The position numbers were made by a program, and so were the translations under genes. The notes under the pieces were generated by a model. The model ran no database searches. It worked only from the letters and a program-made list of their open reading frames with translations, and was not told the origin of the DNA. DNA of 64,000 nucleotides, taken from positions 1 to 64,000 of the forward strand of contig DGUI01000017.1 in the NCBI GenBank assembly GCA_002394605.1, given 5' to 3'. Below, in pieces: positions 42,407-49,882 of the stretch. Source of the stretch: Mageeibacillus sp. UBA4314. GTDB lineage: Bacteria > Bacillota > Clostridia > Saccharofermentanales > Saccharofermentanaceae. The first letter of the stretch is position 1. The number at the start of each line of letters is the position of its first letter.

Positions 42407-42855
42407 TTCCTTAATCCGAGTTTCCTCAGTATCTTCCCGCCTGTTCTCCTTGCCTTCATGTAAAGGAACCTGACAGGAAAGATAAAATGCCAGATCCTGG
42501 AGTAGATCTTAAATCCTGTGCTCTCCACCGATACTTCCCTGCCGTTCCTGATCACCGCCACAAGGACTCCCAAGATATCATCATCGGTTATACCGTATTC
42601 CCTGTTGAGGCAGTTGTCGCCTCTTATCACATAATCATTGTCACGCACTTTGATTATCCTGTGCAGGACATATCTGTGGCTTGTACCCACCTTATAGAGC
42701 GGTACGTCATATTTCCTGAGCCTGCCCTTCGCCTTCTCGATCACGACAAGGTCGCGTCCTTGTTTGATAAGGGGCATCATGCTCGTTCCATGATTGGAAT
42801 AAATGAGCCTGCCATTCTGCTCAAGCTCATCGATCATGGAGGATATGTCACTCAT
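42403..42855 (-). CDS. S24/S26-family (signal-peptidase-like) peptidase
   Basis: 150 residues from ATG 42855 (TAGGAGC upstream; in-frame TTG 42858 is less likely). Catalytic-Ser box is SNHGTSMMPLIKQGRD (~21). The second box reads HRYVLHRIIKVRDNDYVIRGDN, with His where Lys is usual, as in SipW/ER-type enzymes. There is no N-terminal membrane anchor; only a weakly hydrophobic C-terminal stretch. Probably trims a peptide before or during export. It overlaps the PqqD gene by 8 nt. Confidence 0.75.
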   Translation of the reverse strand: MSDISSMIDELEQNGRLIYSNHGTSMMPLIKQGRDLVVIEKAKGRLRKYDVPLYKVGTSHRYVLHRIIKVRDNDYVIRGDNCLNREYGITDDDILGVLVAVIRNGREVSVESTGFKIYSRIWHFIFPVRFLYMKARRTGGKILRKLGLRK

Positions 42856-43108
42856 CAAGTGCTCCTATCGATCTGAGTTTCTCAATAACGAGACTTACAT
42901 CACGTTCTATAACGCCTTCAGGGGCATTGTACTTCTCTCTCATCTTTGCAACGACTTCCTCTTCAGTGGTGTCTTCGCTCATGAGATCAATGATCGCACC
43001 TAATGTGGAATTGCCCTTCACGATACCGGAAAAAGATGCATCGCCCGTAGGGATGAGCATGCTCTCTCCGTCACTGTCATGTCTGATAAAAGATGATCTG
43101 ATCTTCAT
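42848..43108 (-). CDS. PqqD-like peptide-chaperone (RRE) protein
   Basis: 86 residues in the style of PqqD: MKIRSSFIRHDSDGESMLIP, GNSTLGAIIDLMSEDTTEEEVVAKMREKY and ERDVSLVIEKLRSIGALDE. PqqD-type domains present a precursor peptide's leader to a radical SAM maturase, encoded two genes upstream. The ATG is 6 nt after the kinase-like gene stop. Family placement is by overall pattern. Confidence 0.75.
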   Translation of the reverse strand: MKIRSSFIRHDSDGESMLIPTGDASFSGIVKGNSTLGAIIDLMSEDTTEEEVVAKMREKYNAPEGVIERDVSLVIEKLRSIGALDE

Positions 43109-43113
43109 AGCTG

Positions 43114-43830
43114 TTATCCTTTCATCGCATTGTAGCTGGTCTTGGCAGCGCTTATGTCCATATTACATTTCAGAATATAGAATTTAACTTCTTTAGTCAA
43201 TTTATCTATAAGGCTTACCGTCTTAATAAGAAGCTCCTTGTCACCCGGCCTATATATCTGCTGAAGGAGAATGTGGTAGAGGTCTTTGGAACTGACCTCC
43301 TCAATGGAATTCGTCTCGCTCCTGGTCAGATAGCAGATGGCTTTGAGGGGGACGGCCATGTTATTGCCTCTCCTGTGCTTGCCGTTATATGGCGTACCGT
43401 AGACAGTAGTTTTGTTACTGCCAACCCTTATGAGGGGTTTGTCATCATTGACCATGACAGCCTTCTCCCCCAATAGGTCGCACCACAGCTTCGCATGGGT
43501 CGATTTGCCCGTTCCGCTCTTGGCAGTGAACATATATGCCTGACCGTCGACAGAAACGACGGAACCGTGCATGAGGAAAGTATCGTATCTGAGCATCTCA
43601 GTCGCGATCTTGCGGTAGACTGCAAGTTCTTCAAGATAGCCTTCCTGATACCTGTCACCGTTCTCTGATCTGGCGATCTCATTGTCGATGTCAGCCCTCG
43701 TAACTTCGACTTCGATGTCACAGTAGACATCACCGTCAACGCGGTACTCACTGCAGAGCTTGTGAACGCTCTCATAAAACGAAGTGATCTTTATGATCCT
43801 GTCTGCGATCTTATAGTATCCGGTAATCAT
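43114..43830 (-). CDS. HPr-kinase/phosphorylase-like ATP-binding protein
   Basis: 238 residues with Walker A AKSGTGKSTHAKLW (~104) and the acidic VNDDKPLI motif of the HprK/PEPCK-like fold. It lacks the N-terminal domain of true HprK. Such proteins occur in ribosomal-peptide clusters, in some of which they phosphorylate the precursor peptide (known for certain lasso peptides). It sits between the radical SAM and PqqD genes, 10 nt after the former. Substrate unknown. Confidence 0.75.
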   Translation of the reverse strand: MITGYYKIADRIIKITSFYESVHKLCSEYRVDGDVYCDIEVEVTRADIDNEIARSENGDRYQEGYLEELAVYRKIATEMLRYDTFLMHGSVVSVDGQAYMFTAKSGTGKSTHAKLWCDLLGEKAVMVNDDKPLIRVGSNKTTVYGTPYNGKHRRGNNMAVPLKAICYLTRSETNSIEEVSSKDLYHILLQQIYRPGDKELLIKTVSLIDKLTKEVKFYILKCNMDISAAKTSYNAMKG

Positions 43831-43840
43831 CTCTATGACT

Positions 43841-45214
43841 TCAGCAGTTGTCGTCCGGATCGTCCGGATCGCCCTCTTCCTTTACTGCAAGATTTAACAG
43901 TTCATGATCCAGATCTAGTTCCTTGCACTCGCGGCATAGATCGTTTTTGACCGGGCACTGCTTTTTCCTGTACGGAGTGCATTCGGGAATGAACGGACAG
44001 TTCCTGCACATATCATCTACTTCCTGCTCAGCCTTGAGCTTATTGTAGAGTTCCATGTCAGTGATGCCTTCGCGGACATTACCCCAGTTACGGCCTTCCG
44101 GAAGATTTTCGCAGTTTGTGAAAGAACCGTCCGGCATTACCACGACGACATTATCCATCGAGTCACCGAGACAGTAGTTCAAACGGAACGGTCTGGGTAC
44201 TCCGAACTTCTTGATCAAGCTACCCCTTCCGGAATCCTTGATGTATGCATATGTGTCCTGTATCTTCTTCATGAGCGTTACTATCGTCCCGCGCTTCATC
44301 TCCTGATGGAGAGGCGCCAGATACATGCTCACGTTCTCATACTTGCCAAAGTTCTCATACATGTCATCAAGGAATTCATCGATGTCGGAGATGTTCTCAT
44401 CGTCCATGTTGCAGCGCAGGTTGATCCTGACGCCTGCCCTGGCGAGCTCGCCGATATTGTTCAGGACAAGATCATATGTGAACCTGGCCTTATCGTAGTA
44501 ATCCTTGCGCTCCTCGTAATACTTGCGCTTACCATCCAGTGATACCTGAGCGCTCTTGAGGTGCCAGACATCCACGGCTTCCCTGATCACTTCAGGCGTC
44601 ATCAGGCTTCCGTTCGTTACTATCGTGGATTCAAACTCTATTCCCTTATCCGTCAGTCCCTTGCAGATATGCGTGATGATATCCCGCGCCGAGAAAGGCT
44701 CACCTCCGAACCACTCCAGCTTGAGCTTGCCTTCCCTCTTCGTCTCAGTGATGAACCTTATCAGGTGATCAGCTGTCTCCCTTGTCATCGTCTCAGGCTT
44801 AAAACCTGCCTCGAAACAGTACACGCATCTTGCGTTGCAGCCTGTCGTGGGAAGGATGGTAAACTTGGAATACCCCTTTACTTTCTTCTGCATCGTCTTA
44901 AGTATGAACACCACATCCCTGTATTGCTTGATCTCATCATATGACTTGTCAACAAAGATACGTGTCTTAACAAGGTGTTCCAGGCCACGATCCGTTATCT
45001 CCCGGAGCGTTGCCGTCTTCTCCTTAAGTGATGATACAAACTCAAACTCATCCTTTGTAAGGCCTACTATCTCGCAGGTCAGGATGTTCTTTATCCTGTA
45101 GACATCATCTTTACCGTAGAGATAAACAAATCCTGACAGGCGGTAATCACCCTCCGCGGGCCTCTTACCCGTGATCTTCTTGATCCGTTCACTTCCTTCG
45201 TATAATACTTTCAT
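43841..45214 (-). CDS. radical SAM/SPASM peptide-maturase-like protein
   Basis: 457 residues. The radical SAM cluster motif is TTGCNARCVYCFEAG (~130), followed by KLEWFGGEP. The C-terminal SPASM region is rich in Cys: NCENLPEGRNWGN, then CRNCPFIPECTPYRKKQC and DLCREC. This layout is shared by peptide maturases and anaerobic sulfatase activators. The PqqD, HprK-like, S26 and ABC neighbours favour a peptide substrate; no precursor gene is seen. The tail repeats DPDDPDDNC. The ATG lies 2 nt after the yvcK stop, with AAAAGGATTCC as ribosome-binding site. Confidence 0.85.
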   Translation of the reverse strand: MKVLYEGSERIKKITGKRPAEGDYRLSGFVYLYGKDDVYRIKNILTCEIVGLTKDEFEFVSSLKEKTATLREITDRGLEHLVKTRIFVDKSYDEIKQYRDVVFILKTMQKKVKGYSKFTILPTTGCNARCVYCFEAGFKPETMTRETADHLIRFITETKREGKLKLEWFGGEPFSARDIITHICKGLTDKGIEFESTIVTNGSLMTPEVIREAVDVWHLKSAQVSLDGKRKYYEERKDYYDKARFTYDLVLNNIGELARAGVRINLRCNMDDENISDIDEFLDDMYENFGKYENVSMYLAPLHQEMKRGTIVTLMKKIQDTYAYIKDSGRGSLIKKFGVPRPFRLNYCLGDSMDNVVVVMPDGSFTNCENLPEGRNWGNVREGITDMELYNKLKAEQEVDDMCRNCPFIPECTPYRKKQCPVKNDLCRECKELDLDHELLNLAVKEEGDPDDPDDNC

Positions 45215-45216
45215 GA

Positions 45217-46176
45217 TCAGGAATCCTTTTCTTCGCTATTCATAAGATATGAGAATATCAGATAGGCTGTCTTCAGGGAATCGTGTCTTATCTTCTCATT
45301 CTCGATGGAGAAGATGTCTCCCGTGATGACTTCAGCGCCTGTCTCTTCGATATCCTCAAGGCCTACCGTTAACTTATTCTCAGTATCAAGATATTTCTTC
45401 TTGATCCTCTTGTCGACCTCACCGCTGTTAGCCACTACGACATCGATCTTCCTGCCTTCCAGATAGGAATTGAGAACATCGACATGATCCCTGACACTGT
45501 ATCCGTCTGTCTCGCCGGGTTGTGTAACAAGATTGGATACATACATCAGCGGAGCTTTCGCCTTCTTAAGAGAACTTACGATCTCACATGACAGGAGATG
45601 CGGAAGGATACTCGTATAAAGGCTTCCGGGACTGAATATGATGAGATCCGCCTCCTTGATCTTCTTCTTGATCTCAGAGCTGATATGAACTTCCTTATCG
45701 TAGTGGAGTCTGGCGATCTTCTTAACGTTGAGGCTTACGTCTTCCTCACCGTAGAACTCATCAACACCCCTCTTCGTCATTCCGACAAGTTCGACCCTGT
45801 CCTCGGTCAGAGGCAGGACCGTGCCCTTTACATTAAGGATCTTAGCCATGTACTTGGCAGCTTCCGTAAGGCTTCCCTGAGTATCTATGAGAGCTGCGAG
45901 CATTATATTCCTTACGGGGTGATTATGGAGCGTTCCTTCCTTGGAGAACCTGTATCTCAGAAGGTCTGTAAATTCCTGGTCGACATTTGCCATTGACAGC
46001 AGTACCTTGCCGATATCGCCTACCGCAGGGATATCGAGTTCCTCCTTGAGGACACCCGTGCTGCTGCCGTTATCACTGACGGCAACGATCGTCGTAACAT
46101 CTATGGGAAAGAGCTTCAGGCCCGACAGCAGATTTGATATTCCTGTTCCCCCGCCGAAAACTACTACTTTCTTCAT
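45217..46176 (-). CDS. yvcK: YvcK/CofD-like family protein
   Basis: 319 residues. GGGTGISNLLSGLK and VSDNGSSTGVLKEEL identify the YvcK (gluconeogenesis factor)/CofD-like family, with IIFSPGSLYTSILPHLL later. In Bacillus, YvcK binds UDP-GlcNAc and is needed for growth and cell shape on gluconeogenic carbon. Most Bacillota yvcK genes lie beside rapZ and whiA; here it sits between a COG2426 membrane protein (11 nt) and a radical SAM gene (2 nt), an unusual address. Confidence 0.88.
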   Translation of the reverse strand: MKKVVVFGGGTGISNLLSGLKLFPIDVTTIVAVSDNGSSTGVLKEELDIPAVGDIGKVLLSMANVDQEFTDLLRYRFSKEGTLHNHPVRNIMLAALIDTQGSLTEAAKYMAKILNVKGTVLPLTEDRVELVGMTKRGVDEFYGEEDVSLNVKKIARLHYDKEVHISSEIKKKIKEADLIIFSPGSLYTSILPHLLSCEIVSSLKKAKAPLMYVSNLVTQPGETDGYSVRDHVDVLNSYLEGRKIDVVVANSGEVDKRIKKKYLDTENKLTVGLEDIEETGAEVITGDIFSIENEKIRHDSLKTAYLIFSYLMNSEEKDS

Positions 46177-46187
46177 AAACTACCTCA

Positions 46188-46655
46188 TCAGAAAAGAGAC
46201 GCGAAAAACATGATCACATAGGTGCCGGTTCCCATGATGACTCCGGCAAGGACGACGCCTAACATGACGGCAGTGACACTCGACTTGAAGTCCATGTCAA
46301 GGAAGCTTGCAGCAAGCGTGCCTGTCCATGCACCGGTACCGGGGATCGGTATTCCAACAAAAAGCAGGAGTGCAACAAAAAGCCCGCGTCCTGCCTTGGC
46401 CTTGAGCTTCTCACCGCCCCTGTGCCCCTTCTCGATGCAGAATGTAAAGAACTTGCCGATGAACCTCTTATCCTTGCCCCATTCCAGAACCTTGCGGGCA
46501 AAGAAAAAGATGACCGGTACCGGCAGCATATTTCCGATGATGCAGATGACATATGCCCAGAAGGTCGGAATACCCTGTGTAAGCGCATAAGGCAGCGCCC
46601 CCCTTAGTTCAACGAGAGGCACCATCGACAAAAGAAACGAAATAATATATTCCAT
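46188..46655 (-). CDS. COG2426-type small membrane protein
   Basis: 155 residues from ATG 46655 (CTGGAGATCATAT upstream). Four to five hydrophobic helices are visible, with LLSMVPLVELRGALPYAL near the start and GIPIPGTGAWTG in the middle, both typical of the family often labelled small multidrug export protein. The transported substrate is not established. First gene of the leftward unit ending with the ABC exporter. Confidence 0.8.
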   Translation of the reverse strand: MEYIISFLLSMVPLVELRGALPYALTQGIPTFWAYVICIIGNMLPVPVIFFFARKVLEWGKDKRFIGKFFTFCIEKGHRGGEKLKAKAGRGLFVALLLFVGIPIPGTGAWTGTLAASFLDMDFKSSVTAVMLGVVLAGVIMGTGTYVIMFFASLF

Positions 46656-46710
46656 ATATGATCTCCAGTATTTTATCTCAAAGATAATAACATAAAAATC
46701 ACTTATACAC

Positions 46711-46752
46711 AAAAGAACTGCCCCACCGGCAAGCTCATCGCCGGCGGGGCAG
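46711..46752 (-). terminator. pilT terminator
   Basis: Minus-strand CTGCCCCGCCGGC pairs with GCCGGTGGGGCAG (13 bp, loop of 9), followed by TTCTTTTG, 25 nt past the pilT stop. Confidence 0.88.
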
Positions 46753-46777
46753 TGTGGATCACATTGATCAAGGGATA

Positions 46778-47848
46778 TCAGAAAGCAAATGCGTTCGAGT
46801 TGCCAAGCTGCTTCTCGAGATCCTGAACGTCATATGTAGCAAGAGTAGCTGTCTTCTTGCTGATCTTACCGTCACGGAAGAGACCAACGAGGTCTTCGTT
46901 CAATGTGTGCATGCCTTCCTTGTGTCCGGACTGGATAGCACCGGGGATCATAACGATCTTATCCTCACGGATGAGGTTTGTGATAGCGTTGTTGCCAACC
47001 ATGATCTCTGTTACGAGTGCACGGCCGTTACCGTCCATTGTAGGAAGGAGCTGCTGGCTGATAACACCACGCAGACATGTAGCAAACTGTGATCTGATAG
47101 ATGTCTGGAGTTCCTTAGGGCTTGCATCGATGATCCTGTCGATGGTCTGTGCAGCACTCATCGTATGAAGTGTTGAGAGCACGAGGTGACCTGTCTCAGC
47201 AGCTGTGATAGCAGCCTGGATCGTCTCGAAGTCACGCATCTCACCAACGAGAACGATATCAGGGTCCTCACGGAGTGAAGAATGGAGAGCATCTGCGAAT
47301 GAAGGTGTATCACGATAGAGCTCTCTCTGGTGGATCATGGCTCTGTTATGAGGATAGATATACTCGATAGGATCCTCGATCGTGATTACGTGTCTTGCCT
47401 CATTCTTGTTGATATAGTCAACGATAGCAGCCATTGTTGTTGTCTTACCGGAACCTGTAGGACCTGTAACGAGGAGCAGGCCGTTAGGGAGTGTAGCAAG
47501 AGTCTTTACAACCTCAGGCAGTCCCAGATCGTCGATCTCAGGGATCTGAGCCATGAGAAGACGGATGCTGCAAGCCAGGTTATTCCTCTGATGATAGATA
47601 TTAGCTCTGATACGGACTTCGTTATCGATAAACAGACCGATATCAAGGTCTTCACCGGCTTCTACACGCTCGATCTCAGCAGGTGAGAGGATCGTATAGA
47701 TCATGTTGAGTGATTCTTCGGCTGAAGGACGCTCGTCCAGGATGTGCAGAACACCGTATCTACGGACTGCGAGATTAGTACCGACAGTAATATGTACATC
47801 GGAACACTCATGCTCTATGGCGTAATCCATCAATTCTTCAAAAGTCAT
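46778..47848 (-). CDS. pilT: type IV pilus retraction ATPase PilT-like
   Basis: 356 residues from ATG 47848 (CGGAGGTAGCATT upstream). Secretion-type ATPase: Walker A GPTGSGKTTTMAA, the Asp-box ITIEDPIEYI, Walker B-like EDPDIVLVGEMRD and the His box AAETGHLVLSTLHTMSAA. The PilT retraction motif region AIRNLIRE appears as NAITNLIREDK. It powers pilus retraction/twitching in other bacteria. No other pilus gene is in the window, so partners must lie elsewhere or the protein has another role. Confidence 0.9.
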   Translation of the reverse strand: MTFEELMDYAIEHECSDVHITVGTNLAVRRYGVLHILDERPSAEESLNMIYTILSPAEIERVEAGEDLDIGLFIDNEVRIRANIYHQRNNLACSIRLLMAQIPEIDDLGLPEVVKTLATLPNGLLLVTGPTGSGKTTTMAAIVDYINKNEARHVITIEDPIEYIYPHNRAMIHQRELYRDTPSFADALHSSLREDPDIVLVGEMRDFETIQAAITAAETGHLVLSTLHTMSAAQTIDRIIDASPKELQTSIRSQFATCLRGVISQQLLPTMDGNGRALVTEIMVGNNAITNLIREDKIVMIPGAIQSGHKEGMHTLNEDLVGLFRDGKISKKTATLATYDVQDLEKQLGNSNAFAF

Positions 47849-47918
47849 AATGCTACCTCCGATTTTATAAAGACATATAAAGATTATACAATATACCAAA
47901 AAAATTTAATACTATTAA

Positions 47919-49208
47919 TTAACGGGCCTGACTTTTCTTTTTTACCGCAGCAGTAGCGCAGACAGTGGCAAAAGCCATTGAAGTCAGTGCCAGATTTCGA
48001 TATGTCATCCAGAAATGGATGGCGGAATGGTTGGATAATACCATGTACCAGACAAAAGGGACAATTGCGGTCAGAAGGAGTGGGATCACGAATCTGTCAT
48101 CAGCCTTGAACTTCCTGTGCGTGAATAAGAGATAGATCACAAAACCTGCTATTGCAATGAATATCACCGCAAGCGACAGTGGGTCAGCCAGGCAGTTCAG
48201 GTTATAACCTATCACATTGATCACATTCCCGGATTCTATCCCCGTCTCCTCATAAGCGTTCGTGACGGTCCTCACCAATATCTGGCCGAAAGCATCCTTT
48301 ACTATGCTGCTGCCTGTTACGATATCACAGATAACCCATTTGGAAGCCCACATAAAGACGTAACCGATACCCCAGGACATAAATGAGAAGATCGTCTTTC
48401 TGATATTGACAACGGACTCCTCATTTCCCAGTACGGTCATGATGATAATGGGGATCCCGATGCTCACCAGAGGATATGTAAGGAAGTCAAAATAAGCAAC
48501 CGCGATCCCCATAAACAGGAAGAATCTCCAGTAATGCCGGGATCTGTAGAGCCCCGTCTTCAGCATGATGAAGGTCCCTGTTAGCATCAGGTTATACACG
48601 CATGCAAACTGCATATTGAGCACCGTACTTACCGGATTGATCAGCAATACGGATAAGATAAGCGGGATCATCAGTTTCCTGCCGTCTTTGTTCTTATAAA
48701 GCCCGATCATGACAAGTGCGAGCATTACGACCTGGAATACCGCATTGATCATCCTTATACCCCATATTCCCGTGACAAGGAGGATCGGCTTCAGCAGGAT
48801 CAGATACCCATGCCAGTATCTTGCATAACTGACTGTAATGGAAGAATTGTCAGGAGAAGGATCCAGCATCTTCCGGAGATAACCCGGTTCATAGTATGAA
48901 TTGATATCAGTCACATAAACGTAATTGCTCGTAAGGGCTTCTGACATGGCGGACCTATCGCCTTTGTATGCAGCTTCACTGAGCATGATGGAATCCGTGT
49001 AATTATCCATCCTGGTGCTCATGAGCCACGGAATATAAAGATTCGTCAGCCCCTCACTGTCGTAGACCGGAGCTGACGAATCAACATTTGCTCTTATACG
49101 TTCCTCAGGGATCAGATACACTGCAAAGAGCAGGCATGCACCCGTCACCGCAGACAGCACAATGGCAGCCGCCGTAAATACCGTGTTCTTGAGGAGCTTC
49201 TTCCACAT
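47919..49208 (-). CDS. polytopic membrane protein, possibly GT-C type
   Basis: 429 residues from ATG 49208, which overlaps the preceding stop as TAATG. About ten hydrophobic helices are visible, with a large extracytoplasmic loop after the first (~35-140). I do not recognise a specific family; the layout (one helix, loop, then many helices) resembles lipid-linked-sugar (GtrII/GT-C-like) transferases. Translational coupling to the zinc-ribbon protein and YfhO points to envelope glycan or lipid work. Confidence 0.6.
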   Translation of the reverse strand: MWKKLLKNTVFTAAAIVLSAVTGACLLFAVYLIPEERIRANVDSSAPVYDSEGLTNLYIPWLMSTRMDNYTDSIMLSEAAYKGDRSAMSEALTSNYVYVTDINSYYEPGYLRKMLDPSPDNSSITVSYARYWHGYLILLKPILLVTGIWGIRMINAVFQVVMLALVMIGLYKNKDGRKLMIPLILSVLLINPVSTVLNMQFACVYNLMLTGTFIMLKTGLYRSRHYWRFFLFMGIAVAYFDFLTYPLVSIGIPIIIMTVLGNEESVVNIRKTIFSFMSWGIGYVFMWASKWVICDIVTGSSIVKDAFGQILVRTVTNAYEETGIESGNVINVIGYNLNCLADPLSLAVIFIAIAGFVIYLLFTHRKFKADDRFVIPLLLTAIVPFVWYMVLSNHSAIHFWMTYRNLALTSMAFATVCATAAVKKKSQAR

Positions 49209-49882
49209 TACTGCTGAGCAGGTCCGCACATCGGGCACTCTTTGTCATCAGGGCCCAGTTCGATGCCGCATATGGGACAGTACCTTGCATCGCGTCCCTT
49301 GATAGGAGCATAGGAAGGTTCCGGGATATCCTTGATATCTGACATATCATAGGGATTGCGCTTTTTGTGTTCCCGTTCGAGTTCGCTTAGCGTATTGGCA
49401 CGTCTTTGTGCTGCCGTGTGTATCCTCTTCTCGACGATGATCATGATCTCGAGCCATGCAAGAGGAATGATAAATGCAAGATTCGCGATGGTCCTGAACC
49501 AGATGAGGATCGCAACAGTCCAGATAGGTATCGCTACCATACAGTAAGCCTGGAACTGATCTCCGATATTGCCGAGCAAAGAGTTAACAACGAATATGAA
49601 GATGATTACGTTGACGATAACAGAGAACACTGCATAGAAGAGCACCATTCCCGGCATCCTGCTCGTCATGGATGAAAACATTCCTGATGAGCCATAAGCA
49701 TCAAGTGCTTCCATCGCCTTCTTGGCAGCTATCATAGAGATAAATCCCAACGCGATACATGCAACTGAATAGACCGCTACAAAACCGATCAGGATCTTGA
49801 GATTAAGAGGTGTCATCCTCAAGAAAGGCGGATACCGCTTCGCTTCGCTCTCATACGCTTCATCAAAGGTTGATTTGCTCAT
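49208..49882 (-). CDS. membrane protein with C-terminal zinc ribbon
   Basis: 224 residues. Four hydrophobic helices (~28-50, ~78-100, ~112-128, ~130-150) are followed by a charged cytosolic segment and a C-terminal zinc ribbon, YCPICGIELGPDDKECPMCG. No enzymatic motif is visible. It overlaps YfhO by 20 nt and the downstream gene by 1 nt, so the three are made together. Function unknown. Confidence 0.75.
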   Translation of the reverse strand: MSKSTFDEAYESEAKRYPPFLRMTPLNLKILIGFVAVYSVACIALGFISMIAAKKAMEALDAYGSSGMFSSMTSRMPGMVLFYAVFSVIVNVIIFIFVVNSLLGNIGDQFQAYCMVAIPIWTVAILIWFRTIANLAFIIPLAWLEIMIIVEKRIHTAAQRRANTLSELEREHKKRNPYDMSDIKDIPEPSYAPIKGRDARYCPICGIELGPDDKECPMCGPAQQ

